From Lepturacanthus savala (lineage: Eukaryota; Chordata; Actinopteri; Scombriformes; Trichiuridae): a stretch of 64,000 bases of DNA. The position numbers and the translations under genes are program-made. Under the pieces are notes generated by a model, which made no database searches, was not told the origin of the DNA, and was given only the letters and a program-made list of their open reading frames with translations. Every line of letters begins with the position of its first letter. Position 1 is the stretch's first letter. Shown here in pieces: positions 1 through 10,100 of the stretch. The DNA lies in the NCBI GenBank assembly GCA_030544235.1, contig CM060469.1, positions 9,880,017 to 9,944,016 of the forward strand, in the 5' to 3' direction.

Positions 1-14
1 TTTTCTATGCATAG

Positions 15-3000
15 GCAATGGTACAATGAGCAGAAGGCGAATCTCGGTCAAAGAGCTGGGTCAGCCCGACCACCAGGGCTGGCTGTACAGGAAGAAAGAG
101 AGTAAAGGCTTCTTGGGGATCAAATGGAAGAAGTACTGGTTCGCGCTGAAGAGGACGGCACTCTACTGGTACACAAACAATCTGGTGAGTATCCGTTTTT
201 CATCGGGAGACACCTTCATGATGTATGGGTTCAGCCAGCGTCTGAATCATGCGACGGCTGCCGCGGGTCGTCTCGGACACTCCAGATGTAGAAACATAGA
301 ATTACAGAAAATAAATGCCACATAAGTTGAAGTTTCTGTTTCGCTTTTTCACTTGACTGCTTGTACTCAAAGAAAATTTACAGTGGAGACTACAGACTAC
401 AAGGTATTCAATAATGAGAGCTAAACAGGGTATTGAATTAAGTGTGTGTGTGTTCAGAATGACCTATTCAGATTAACTACAGACATGTTTCACTGCATCA
501 ATCTGACAGTTTTAGCTCCCTTCTGTCAACTGATTGATGCAACTTGCATTTATTCCTCTAAACCCCAGTCAGATCCCTGCAGCTGTGGAACGTCTTGACC
601 GAGGATGCTTTTTTTTAAAGAGAAAATCTGTCGTTTGTCAACTTTTATTACTTCTATTTTCACAAGTTTTCATTATGTACCTTGTTTTATTAGGCATAAT
701 GTTCAATGTTTTAACTGGTTTATACGATTAGTACGACTATTCTACTGTCATATCTCGACTCTGTTTTATCTTGTCCTGTAAAGCAGATCAGATCTCAAGC
801 TGTATGTTTTATTCTGATGCCACGTATCATTTAATCTTCTCTTGTATCTCTCATAACCGTGTTTTGAAGCGCTATTCGAATAAAATTTAATAGTAGTGCT
901 ATTAAACCAAGCAAATCCGCAACGTGAAATATTTTTTCTTTCATGCAAAGATCAAATCTGCCTAAGTGGGACAGTGATTTATGTGCAACATTCAACAAAA
1001 GAAGCTGCAGCCCACTTCCCTTCCATGGCTGTGAGATCGTAATCGTTATATGGCATCTATCTTAAAACCCTTTTCACATTTGAGTCATGGCTGCAGCCGC
1101 GTCGATGACTCATAATGTTCAACCACAGCAGTGTCGCTGAGCTTCCTGAATCTGACAGTGTCACTAATGGCTCTCGGGTGCCTCACACAGGCATACGTAA
1201 CCGACTGACATGTTTCATTTACTGGCACGATGACTTCAATGAGTTATTCCGAGTTTGCTCGTGTGTCACCGTCACAAGGCATGAGAAAATAGAGGAAGGT
1301 AACACGTAACAGCAGGTTGCCAGTATCAGGAAGTGGTTTGAAGGCGTCAGTTTGTTTTAATGCTGTTTGTTTGTTTGTTTTTTCTTGCAGGCGGAAAAAG
1401 CCGAGGGCTACATCGACCTCACCAACTTTATTATCGACAGAGCTATAGAGTGCAAGAAGAAATAGTAAGCTCATAATTATTATCTGCACTGTTTGCGGTT
1501 TATACATCACCAGTGGTTTAAAATGAAAATGGTACTTAATCTCTACCTGTTGAATGACTTCAATGACAGAGTAAGTGTTCCCATGCTCGGCGATGGGAAC
1601 TGCTGATCCCGTCTTAACTGCTCTCCATTTATTTCTGCTTACCCAGTGCGTTCAAAGCCTGCCACCCACAAGTCATGATGTTTTATTTTGCCGCTGAGAG
1701 CCACGAGGAGATGAACGTGTAAGTCACATGAAATATAACAATCAGTGTGTATAACAGTATATCTTTCAGTTTTTTAATGTATTGTTTAGAAATATTGAGT
1801 TAAATATTTCTTTTTTTTCCCCAGATGGTTGAATAAGCTTGGGCTAGCCTCCATTCAGTATGAGCCAGCAGAACGAAACACTGCAGCCGGTGAGACTTAT
1901 TTCTTGTCACTTTTTATTTCGACTGAAAAAGCTATTTCTAAGGCATCAACATGCTCTTAGCTTAACATGAATGCTTTTCCCATGTTGTTCTTGGTTTGGA
2001 ACCCTTTCTAAACTTGGATTAGAATGGATTTCATAACATCTCAGATCATTTTTCTAGCTCAGAGGATCATTTTAAACCTTCCAAAACCAGAATGCAATTG
2101 TTGTAATCGATGAGGCTTTAGGTTTTTAGATATTTTTGTGTTCTTATTTTCATTTGAGAAATAGCAGGAGTTTAACTTATGGCATTTTAATATTTTTAAA
2201 ACGTCTTTACCTCACTATTGTATTATTCATACTGATTTTTTAATTAAATAGTATGGTAATAGTTATATTGGTGCACTTTTTTGAGCGATGTAAATCGGGC
2301 CTCTCTAAAAATGAAATGAAATCCTTTGAAATAATAATTGTTTTTATAATATACAAGTGAACATAACACATCAGTAAATGTGATCCAAAAAAATGTTTCA
2401 CTTTACAACAGTTCATCTTTTCTGTTTATTTTGGAGCTCAAGGCAAGTTTATTTGTGTGGCACATTACAACAAGGTCATTCCAAGTGCTTTATTTAAAAC
2501 ACTAAAAGCATCAAGATGCAATTTGAAAACCGTTGATTGAATGGGAAAAACATCAATCAAGAAGAATTCAAATTAAATGAGATAAAAAAAACATTTTATT
2601 TTTTTTATTTTTTTTTTTTATATACATGCGTGTTCAGAGTGTTATAGTGAAGCCAGTGACCACGAAGAAGCTGAAAGCACAGAGATCCCCCCTCCGCCCT
2701 ACTCTGAACAGACACTGCGGGACTCTATGGATGCGTCCGGTCCGCCTGGTAGCACCCATCAGGTCAGTCATATCAACACTGAACCATCAGTGATCAGTAT
2801 ACAGCAGGCTGCCAATGTCCTCATTACTAAATGATGGTTCTACTGTGGTTTTCTTCCAGGGCACCCTCCCTCCGCCTTACTCCTCCGCAATCCCCAGCGA
2901 AGCCAACGGTTCGCTCTCATCGCCCGTCAGTACCATGACGTCACAGAGCTCCGCCTCCTCGCTCACCAAGCACCGGCAGTCCTGGTTGGACCTGGTCGCC

Positions 3001-3879
3001 CAGGCGTCTCCTCCCACCGGGGAAACGGCGGTGGCGGTGCACTCAGTCCAGGTGCACTCACATCAACCCCCACGAGAGGAGGTGGAAGAGGAGGAAGCCT
3101 CTCAGGTGTCGGAGAGCTCGGACCCGCAGGACTCTCCAGAAACAGCGGCTAATGAGGAAAGCCCCGCTGGGGGAGGAGAGGCACAGAGGGAGGTCTCAGG
3201 TGCTGAAGATGAAGGTGAGGCTTCATTTTACTTTCTTAATTTCTTAGGCTTTTTTTTTTCATCTTTCAACCCTAATGTGCATTAAAATATTTGTAGAACT
3301 TTCAAGAAGAAGAGGGTATTGATCCAATATAACTTGACCTTGTTGCAGGGTATCATGGGAACAGCGCAGATGAGATGGAGAAGCTGTACATCCACCTGAA
3401 AGAGGCCAGCCTCTCGCCAATAGGAGACCGTAAACCATCAACAAAAAGAGAATTCAGGGCCTCCTTTGTAAAACGATGTAAAAACCAAACTGTTAACGAT
3501 AAGCTGCACCAGATCAGGACACTCAACAGCACATTGAAGGTACATTTTCTGTTTTATGAAGTCTGTGTTGCAGTGCCAATTATTTGATGTATTATTTCAT
3601 CACTGCAAAACCTGTTGTGTGGCATTATTTCACCTTTTTCCCTATTTTCTTCGCTCGCTTTCTTCCCTCCTGACCCAGTCAAAGGAGGCGGACCTACAGG
3701 CAATAAATGTGGTGCTGTCGGACCCGGAGCTTACCTCACACAAGTTCAGAGAATGGAAGGAGGCCAATGCACCTTTGGTGCAGGAGATCTGCATCAGAAA
3801 TGACCAACAGGTGGCACCAGAGGCCACAAAAGCTGCAGCATTAGTCACTGCTGCTCCAGTGGTGGAGACCAGTTTATAA
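15..3879 (+). CDS. ipcef1: ipcef1, 3' eight coding exons (PH-domain cytohesin partner), 5' end outside window
   Basis: Coding exons, all with GT-AG borders: 15-184, 1391-1464, 1647-1718, 1825-1889, 2638-2762, 2860-3214, 3349-3539, 3679-3879. From the ATG at 26 they join without a frame break into 413 codons; human IPCEF1 is about 437. Residues about 13-115 form a PH domain (GWLYRKKESKGF near residue 17, then KWKKYWFALK, ALYWYT and MNVWLNKLG). The middle is Ser/Pro/Glu-rich and low in complexity. The last two exons carry the most diagnostic part, DEMEKLYIHLKEASLSPIGD and FVKRCKN, followed by RTLNSTLKSKEADLQ and KFREWKEAN. IPCEF1 binds cytohesin exchange factors and promotes ARF6 activation at membranes (family knowledge). 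An AG at 13-14 and an open frame before the ATG suggest that 26 is internal and that upstream exons, possibly cnksr3-type as in the human CNKSR3-IPCEF1 read-through, lie left of the window. A CNKSR paralogue is unlikely because the C-terminus is IPCEF1-specific. Confidence 0.92.
185..1390 (+). other. ipcef1 intron between first two exons seen here
   Basis: This intron is bounded by GTGAGT at 185 and a pyrimidine-rich TTTCTTGCAG ending at 1390. It is AT-rich with no repeat or RNA gene that I recognise. Short open frames on both strands here have no family resemblance and cross the splice sites. Confidence 0.8.
2438..2512 (+). repeat. Fragment resembling a fish LINE/SINE 3' tail, in ipcef1 intron
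   Basis: The words CAAGGCAAGTTTATTTGTGT, GCACATTACAACAAGGTC and CCAAGTGCTTTATTTAAAAC follow one another in the order typical of a very common teleost retroelement 3' region (known from recall, not searched). The copy is short, has no coding frame and sits in the 1890-2637 intron, whose 3' end is a T-rich tract. Confidence 0.55.
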
Positions 3880-5230
3880 ACTCGTGCTGTGTTGGGACTC
3901 AGAGGACTTCACATTCATTCTTTAGATACATACACACTGCTGTCATCTTTTTTTTGTTTTGTTTTTGAAACTACTGTGCCATAATAGTGGACATTAAGTG
4001 CTTTTCAACAAGCAAATGGATTGATGAAGAAGAGTTTTTAATTATTAAATGGAATAAGTGCAGACATTTTGTGATAAGGTCACATTAAATGTGAAATGTC
4101 TCTTAGTATTACTTCTACTGTTTGGTTTGTAAAATTATGTAATTTTACAAATGGTTGTTTTTATGTTGTGATGCCGTGAGTCTGTGCATAATTTGTTTTA
4201 ATATTCAGCTTGGTGGAAAATGTTGAAATAACGGATCTGTTCTTTTCCGCATGGAAACACTTGTTTTCGGTATGTTTTATATATTTTGATTTCAGCAGTA
4301 GTGAACAAGTTTTTAACTGTTTTGAGTCTCCTTATCGGTGCCATGCACCTTCACTTTTTGTTACGTGCGTTTTAAAGAAACTATTGTGACTCACCGGTGG
4401 GTGTGTCTGTGTGTGTGTGTTCGCCCTCAAAATTTCACATGGTCACATTTGTCATGAAGACTTTTCCAGACTCAACACTGGAGCCTGCACTGACCCTAAC
4501 CAAGACACTGTCAGGTTTTCTTTTTTACATATATTGTCAAAGAGATTTTCGATGGGTTTTAAAGTAAAATTGCAAATATTTTTCACTGCAATGAAAAACC
4601 GTTTCTTTTGGCAGTTTTAAAAACTGTTCTACTTTATCCTTTACACCATTTTGAGTATGAAAGGCTGTTTAATTTCAGCTGTAATAGCTACAACCTGAAA
4701 GGAAATTCCTTGACAGTTTTTTAGCATATATTTTAGCAGTAGACTAACAAACAAATTACTATAGGTAGTAACAATAGACAAAGACCTAATCACTAAGGTC
4801 TAAATGGTTTACACAGTATATGGAAACTAATGATGGAGAAGCACAGGATGTATGACAGACATTTCTCAGGAAAAAAAAAACATGATTATTGTTCCTTAAA
4901 TTTCCCCTATTTTTATGAACAACTCCAGCAGATCCAAACACTGTAATATTTTCAGATAAACAGTTGATCAAGGGTTCACCCACATATAGAAATCAGGCAT
5001 TAAGTTACAACACATTCACAAGGCAAAGGCCTCCGATTGGTTGGGCCTCAAGCAAGGTCCAGGCAAAGAGTTTTTCTTCTGAATAACTTTCATGTTGAAC
5101 ATTCATTAACTCTGTAAATATATGTACATTGATGTGTGATGTAAAAATTGTATTTGATCTCATGTGTTGTCTGGAAGTCAGTGTGCTTGTTTGTATACAG
5201 GGAAATAAAGTATTGTCTTAATGCCCCCCT
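3880..5230 (+). other. ipcef1: ipcef1 3' UTR
   Basis: About 1.35 kb of AT-rich sequence follows the TAA at 3877-3879 with no open frame of note. AATAAA at 5204-5209, in GGAAATAAAGTATTG, is the best poly(A) signal and puts the transcript end near 5225. The segment 4136-4424 has a diverged second copy at 6385-6645, downstream of the gene. Confidence 0.7.
5204..5209 (+). terminator. ipcef1 poly(A) signal AATAAA
   Basis: Canonical AATAAA 1.3 kb after the ipcef1 stop codon. It is the first strong signal before the intergenic transposon. Cleavage would fall 10-25 bases later. Confidence 0.6.
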
Positions 5231-5503
5231 CCACTCACAAATAGGTTTTTCTTCTTCCAACAGTTGGATGTTTGAGCTTCACGGTGCAGAATGATGTATG
5301 TGCAAAGATGACAATAGCAAAGATTCTCTGAGCTCATTGAAAATCAAAGTTAAAAGGAGCCTCCAGTGTACACACAATGAGAATGGAATTAGAGTGATAT
5401 TCAATCTCATTCATGTTTTATAGATTCTTGAATTTTAATTAAGATGACATTTTCCCACAAAACAGCACCATTTTGTATACCCATCTTAAAGCATGTCTGG
5501 CAG

Positions 5504-5985
5504 TACATTCATAAAGTATTGAGATCCTTTCAGTTTCTTCACATTTTATGTTAAAGTCTTATGCTAATTGGTTAATATTTAGTTCAGGTGCCTCCCATTT
5601 CTCTTGATCAGCTGTGAGATGTTTCTGCACCTTGGTCAGAGTCCACCTGTAATTAATTGGACATGATTTAGAAAGGAACACACCTGTCTACATAAGGTCT
5701 CACAGCAGAGCTAAGACACAGGAGTGTGTAAGAATGGTGATCAAGAAAACCCTGACTGAGCGGCTATCTGGAGATGAGCGGAACCTTCAGAAGGAAAAGC
5801 GTCACTGCAACGCTCCAAAAAAAAAAAAAAGCTGACTGGGAGTTTGCAAAAAAGCATTTAAAGGACTCTGTAAGAAACAAGGTTTTTCTGGTACCATGAA
5901 ACCAACAGTTTTGACTCAATAATGTTAATTGCTGCCAAAGGTGCTTCAACTAAGAAAGCTACACAGTGAAGTTTACCTCTCTTCA
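5504..5985 (+). mobile_element. Internally deleted Tc1/mariner transposon, degenerate
   Basis: The left side (CATTCATAAAGTATTGAGAT, then TTCACATTTTATGTTAAAGT) matches the outer part of a Tc1-like family widespread in fish. TTGGACATGATTTAGAAAGG and ACACACCTGTCTACATAAGG follow, the usual leader of that family. After 5740 come remnants of transposase coding sequence, around GACTGGGAGTTTGCAAAAAA and TTTAAAGGACTCTGTAAGAA, interrupted by a poly(A) run and stops. ATTGCTGCCAAAGGTGCTTC near 5928-5947 matches the region near the other end. Most of the roughly 1.6 kb full element is missing, including the catalytic region, so this copy cannot be active. The family is assigned from memory. Confidence 0.75.
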
Positions 5986-6114
5986 TGTTAATATTCATAT
6001 ATTCATATATTGTGTTACAATGATGCAGACTAAGATTTTATTACTGAGTGTAGACAAGCCTTTTCAGATGAGCCAACCTGCACAATGGAAGCAACCTGAC
6101 TGTTTGACCTGAAT

Positions 6115-6345
6115 AAAACCTTAATTTCTACAATTTAATGACATGTCTATGTGGACATTTTTTTTAATACTGCATAGCCTTCTTTGTTAATGCAGCTTTG
6201 GCAGAGATAGTGTTGCAGTCTTGAGTCCTAAACGCCAGACCAGAATAACTTTAAGTTGGTGAGTCCTTTAAGTGTTTTTTGTCCTTAATAAATTGACAAT
6301 TCTAAAATCCTGTTTGTTTTTTATGTTAATAAAAATGAAAGTAAA
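6115..6345 (+). repeat. First copy of a tandem-like duplicated segment flanking the UTR copy
   Basis: CCTTAATTTCTACAATTTAA through AATTGACAATTCTAAAATCC recurs at 6652-6830 with substitutions and small indels. Shared words include GTTAATGCAGCTTT, TTGAGTCCTAAA, GCCAGACCAG and AATTCTAAAATCCTGTTT. The two copies bracket the ipcef1 3' UTR-like segment. Confidence 0.8.
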
Positions 6346-6384
6346 AATGAAAATAAAAAATGAAAGTTAGCAAGTTGTGCAAAA

Positions 6385-6645
6385 TGATGTAATTTTACAA
6401 ATGTTTTTTTCATGTTGTGATGCTGTGAGTCTGTGCATAATTTGTTTTAATATTCAGATTGATGGAATATAGTGAAATTACAGATCTGTTCATTTCTGCA
6501 TGGAAACACATGTTTTCAGTATGTTTTATATATTTTGATTTCATCAGTAGTGAACAAGTTTTCAACTCCTTAATGGTGCCATGCACCTTCACTTTTTATG
6601 TGTGTTTTAAAAATACTATTGTAACTCATTGCTGTGTGTATGTGT
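6385..6645 (+). repeat. Diverged copy of ipcef1 3' UTR segment 4136-4424
   Basis: A run of about 260 bases aligns to the ipcef1 3' UTR. GAGTCTGTGCATAATTTG, TTTTAATATTCAG, GTATGTTTTATATATTTTGA, AGTAGTGAACAAGTTTT and GTGCCATGCACCTTCACTTT occur in the same order and strand in both places, with scattered substitutions and a deletion near 6570. It is non-coding. It could be a local duplication or two copies of an unrecognised repeat family. Confidence 0.85.
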
Positions 6646-6651
6646 TCCCTT

Positions 6652-6830
6652 AATTTCTACTATTTAATGAAATATCTATGCAGCCATGTTTAATAGCCTT
6701 TTTTTGTTAATGCAGCTTTAATGTTGCAGCGTTGAGTCCTAAAAGCCAGACCAGTATAACTTTCAGTTTGTTAGTCCTTTAGGTGTTTTTTTCCTAGGAA
6801 TTGACAATTCTAAAATCCTGTTTTTTTTGT
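6652..6830 (+). repeat. Second copy of the segment at 6115-6345
   Basis: It begins CTTAATTTCTACTATTTAAT and ends near AATTGACAATTCTAAAATCC, in the same order and strand as the first copy but somewhat shorter. It lies directly after the 3' UTR copy, giving the order repeat, UTR copy, repeat. Confidence 0.8.
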
Positions 6831-6929
6831 TAATGAAGAGAAAATGAACTTAAAGTATTTATGCATATTGTTGCAACTTGATAATATAAAGTCTTACTGC
6901 ACCTGGCCACAGTAAAAACAGGGAGGCTG

Positions 6930-7107
6930 TAATACCTGCAGCTGCCGCTAGGAGTCGCCGGGCTCTCTGCAGATTTCCCACCGAGGTTATGCGCCATATT
7001 GGCAGTCTCCTCCATCTCACCAAACGTCGAGCATGCATGTCTCAAACCGGTTATTGAGGAGATATCTGTAAATATTTACAGCCTGCTGCGAGCCGAAAAA
7101 CGACACT
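6930..7107 (+). promoter_or_regulatory. scaf8: scaf8 promoter / 5' UTR region with YY1-like site
   Basis: Sequence just upstream of the scaf8 start is richer in C+G and CpG than its surroundings, and has no TATA box. At 6991-7002 GCGCCATATTGG reads AATATGGCGC on the other strand, a good YY1 core, which is common near start sites of TATA-less housekeeping genes. Where transcription starts cannot be read from the sequence. Confidence 0.5.
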
Positions 7108-10100
7108 ATGGAGGCCGTCAAAGCCTTTAACAACGAGGTTGGTTTGAAACCGTCGCAAAAATGTTCACCGAAACCGGTAGAAAATGTTCTTGGTCACATT
7201 TGCGGCAGCTAGCGTTAGCATTGACTAGCGGAAAACGAGAGGAGGGCTGCCCCACGCTAAGGCCGCTGTTTGCTCACAATAACGCTAGTTTATGCAGTGG
7301 CTAATTCAGAAGGTTCACTTATAACAACCTGAATTGCTGCTGTGGACAGTTTGACTCTTTAATATGCACGGTGCACGTTTCGCTACTCTGAGCGAATATT
7401 TTCCAGACTGTTGCTAACGCTAGTTAGCCTAGCTACAAGTTAGCAAACCCGCCTAAGTGTCGCGATAACTTCGCGAGCTGGTTTAGTAACGTCGTGTGTA
7501 AATTGTATTGCTTCTCTTTGGCGTTTTGCCATTTAATTGTCGCCATCTAGCCTCCTCTGGCTGGATTAGTCAGCTGCCTGGTGTTTAACTGCAAAGCAAC
7601 ACGACTTCTGATAAGCTAGCAGACGGGTTAATGCTATCAAAGGGTAGCAGCCATCATATGTCTGCAATGACACTAAAAAAGTCTGTCCGTCCTTTGTCAT
7701 GGTCAATGTAAATGCTGACCTCACTGTCTATTCAGTTAACGGCTAATAGGAATTATATCCCAAACCTGACTAAAAGGTGTCCAGATGTTAATGGTTATAT
7801 GCTTATAATGATGGTAACGTATCAAAACAAATAGCAGACAAGCCCACTATCTGCTACCACCAATCACCAACCAACCCTTACTGGAAAAAAAACATTTATA
7901 ATCTATAAGGGAGACTATTGAATTACTTTGTCCACATATTTGAGTTATTCCTAGTTTTGTTTTATGTTTGAGTCAGTATATTTTGTGACAAAATGGTTCT
8001 CCTGTTTCATTTTTCCAGCTGTACTCGTTGAACGAGTACAAGCCGCCCATCTCCAAGGCCAAGATGACCCAGATCACCAAGTCCGGAATCAAGGCTATAA
8101 AAGTAAGTATGTAGAGTTGAAAGATGAGGCAGGTATATTGGGAAATAAAGAACTCAAAAAAACTGAGTTTATGCCTCCCATCTATTATTTGGGTTGATGC
8201 ACGAGAAGACTGGGAGCAAAATGTAGAAAGGAAATTGACTTTTTACTTAAAAAAAATAATATAGTACTTTACTGATGCAAAATAGGTCTTTGAAAGAGAT
8301 ATTTACACATATAAATACCCTTTAAACAAGCGCTTGTTGAAATCAAGCAAACGTGGGGGGACAAAATGTTAATGAGGAAAAAGAATTGTCCCACATCTAG
8401 TTTCAGTCTTGTTACAGCGGTTCACGCCCCCCTCTAAAAGCCCAAACTCGCTCTTAGCATGTTTAGTTCAGCACAAGCTGATGGTAAGAGGTCAACAAGA
8501 AGGTAAAACCAACGGAGCTGTTGAGCTGATAGTGCTAATATTACATAAGTAAGGTCACTGTGGTGTTATATGAGAAGAGGGTAGTGTAAGTAAGTGTAAC
8601 TTACTGGCAATTTCACAAGTCTGATGTCCCTAAAAATAATAAAAAAAAAAGTGTTTTCCCTCTTCATGATAAAAACAATATTATAACTATATTGATGAAT
8701 GCAAACTTTGACCATGAAACACACTATATTCAGGTCATTTACACTTAGCATTAACAAATAACTTTATAGTAACTGCATTAGAACAATTGTCAGGCTGTGG
8801 TTAGGTGAAATATTAATATAGAAACCAAAAATAATGCTTCATATTAACTCTTCTTACAACATTGTTTGTATTTCAGATAATTATATTTAAGTTCATGAAA
8901 TCCAAGTTCAATAAAAGCAGGATGTTTCCAAAGCCATGGTTATTTTTGCCATGATTGAGCAGCCCTACAACAATACGAAAATCTAAATGAGAGTGGCTGT
9001 ATACCCTTGTGGTATTTTTACAAGCTACTCAGTTCTTGAATCTCGTGAGCAGAACCAACGTGAGGTCAGATTAGCCTGTCCACACAACTGATCTCGTAGT
9101 TTGTTTTCAACATCCTAAATACATGTGTACGATGCATATTAATACAGCATTACATGTTTTCAGTCATCAGTTAAACTATACAGTTTTGGTTATTGTTGAT
9201 TGGAAATATAACTCTGACCACCTGGTATAATTGAGCAAGTAAAGCTTGTTAAACCCTATGTGATGTGAAGGTGGTCTCTGGTCAATATTGACAGTGCAGC
9301 TGCCTCAGTGCGCTTTGAGCCGAAAATGCCAATGGTCTTGTAAAAGACCGTCATGGACTTTTATAAGCTATTGCAGAACTTGTGAATACTTTTGCACACA
9401 AAAACTGGGAAGACCTTAGACATATTAATAGGTCAGGCAGTGAGAACACAATCTTCGTTGAGTGGAAGGACTGCTGATGCAAGGAGCAAGCAAATAAATT
9501 ATAGTATGATGCAAATCATAAAACATCCAATTCCAAATTTCCATATGGAACGGCTAAGAGCAGCTGTGATCACAGCCTATCTTGCAGGAACTCTGCAAGT
9601 GATTTCCCATGTAACAGGAGTGACACAACTAATGTTATTTCCTTTTTTCTATGGGACTTCATATTAACTCAAAAACTCAAAAGCCAAACCAGAAAGGGGC
9701 ACTTATGTTAAATATTTCATGTCATATGTCAAAATTAAAAAAATATGGAAGCAGATTTAGTTTAATGTGCTAACCAGTGCTATTAGTGAGCAGACATTTC
9801 TTGTGTTTTTCATTGAAAATGAGTATAACACTGTACAAATAACCACTCCCTCTTATATGCAAATCATATCACTATTTCAACATCTGTCAAAATAATCATA
9901 ATTACTTTAAAACCGACCTTTAGACAAACTAACCTGACATCCATCATTGGCAGTGGCTGCACCTCATACTGTGGCTACAAACACAAAACTCTAGGCACCC
10001 GTTAAATGTATTTGAAGATCCAAGATATGCAGTGTCAACTGATAATTTTGAGAAGTGGCGATACACGTCTCCTAAATTTTTTAATCATAATTTGCAGGAC

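Noticed and set aside
3642..3848. Open frames opposite to and beside the last ipcef1 exon
   Set aside because: Shadows of the real exon, which joins in frame with the previous one and matches the IPCEF1 C-terminus.
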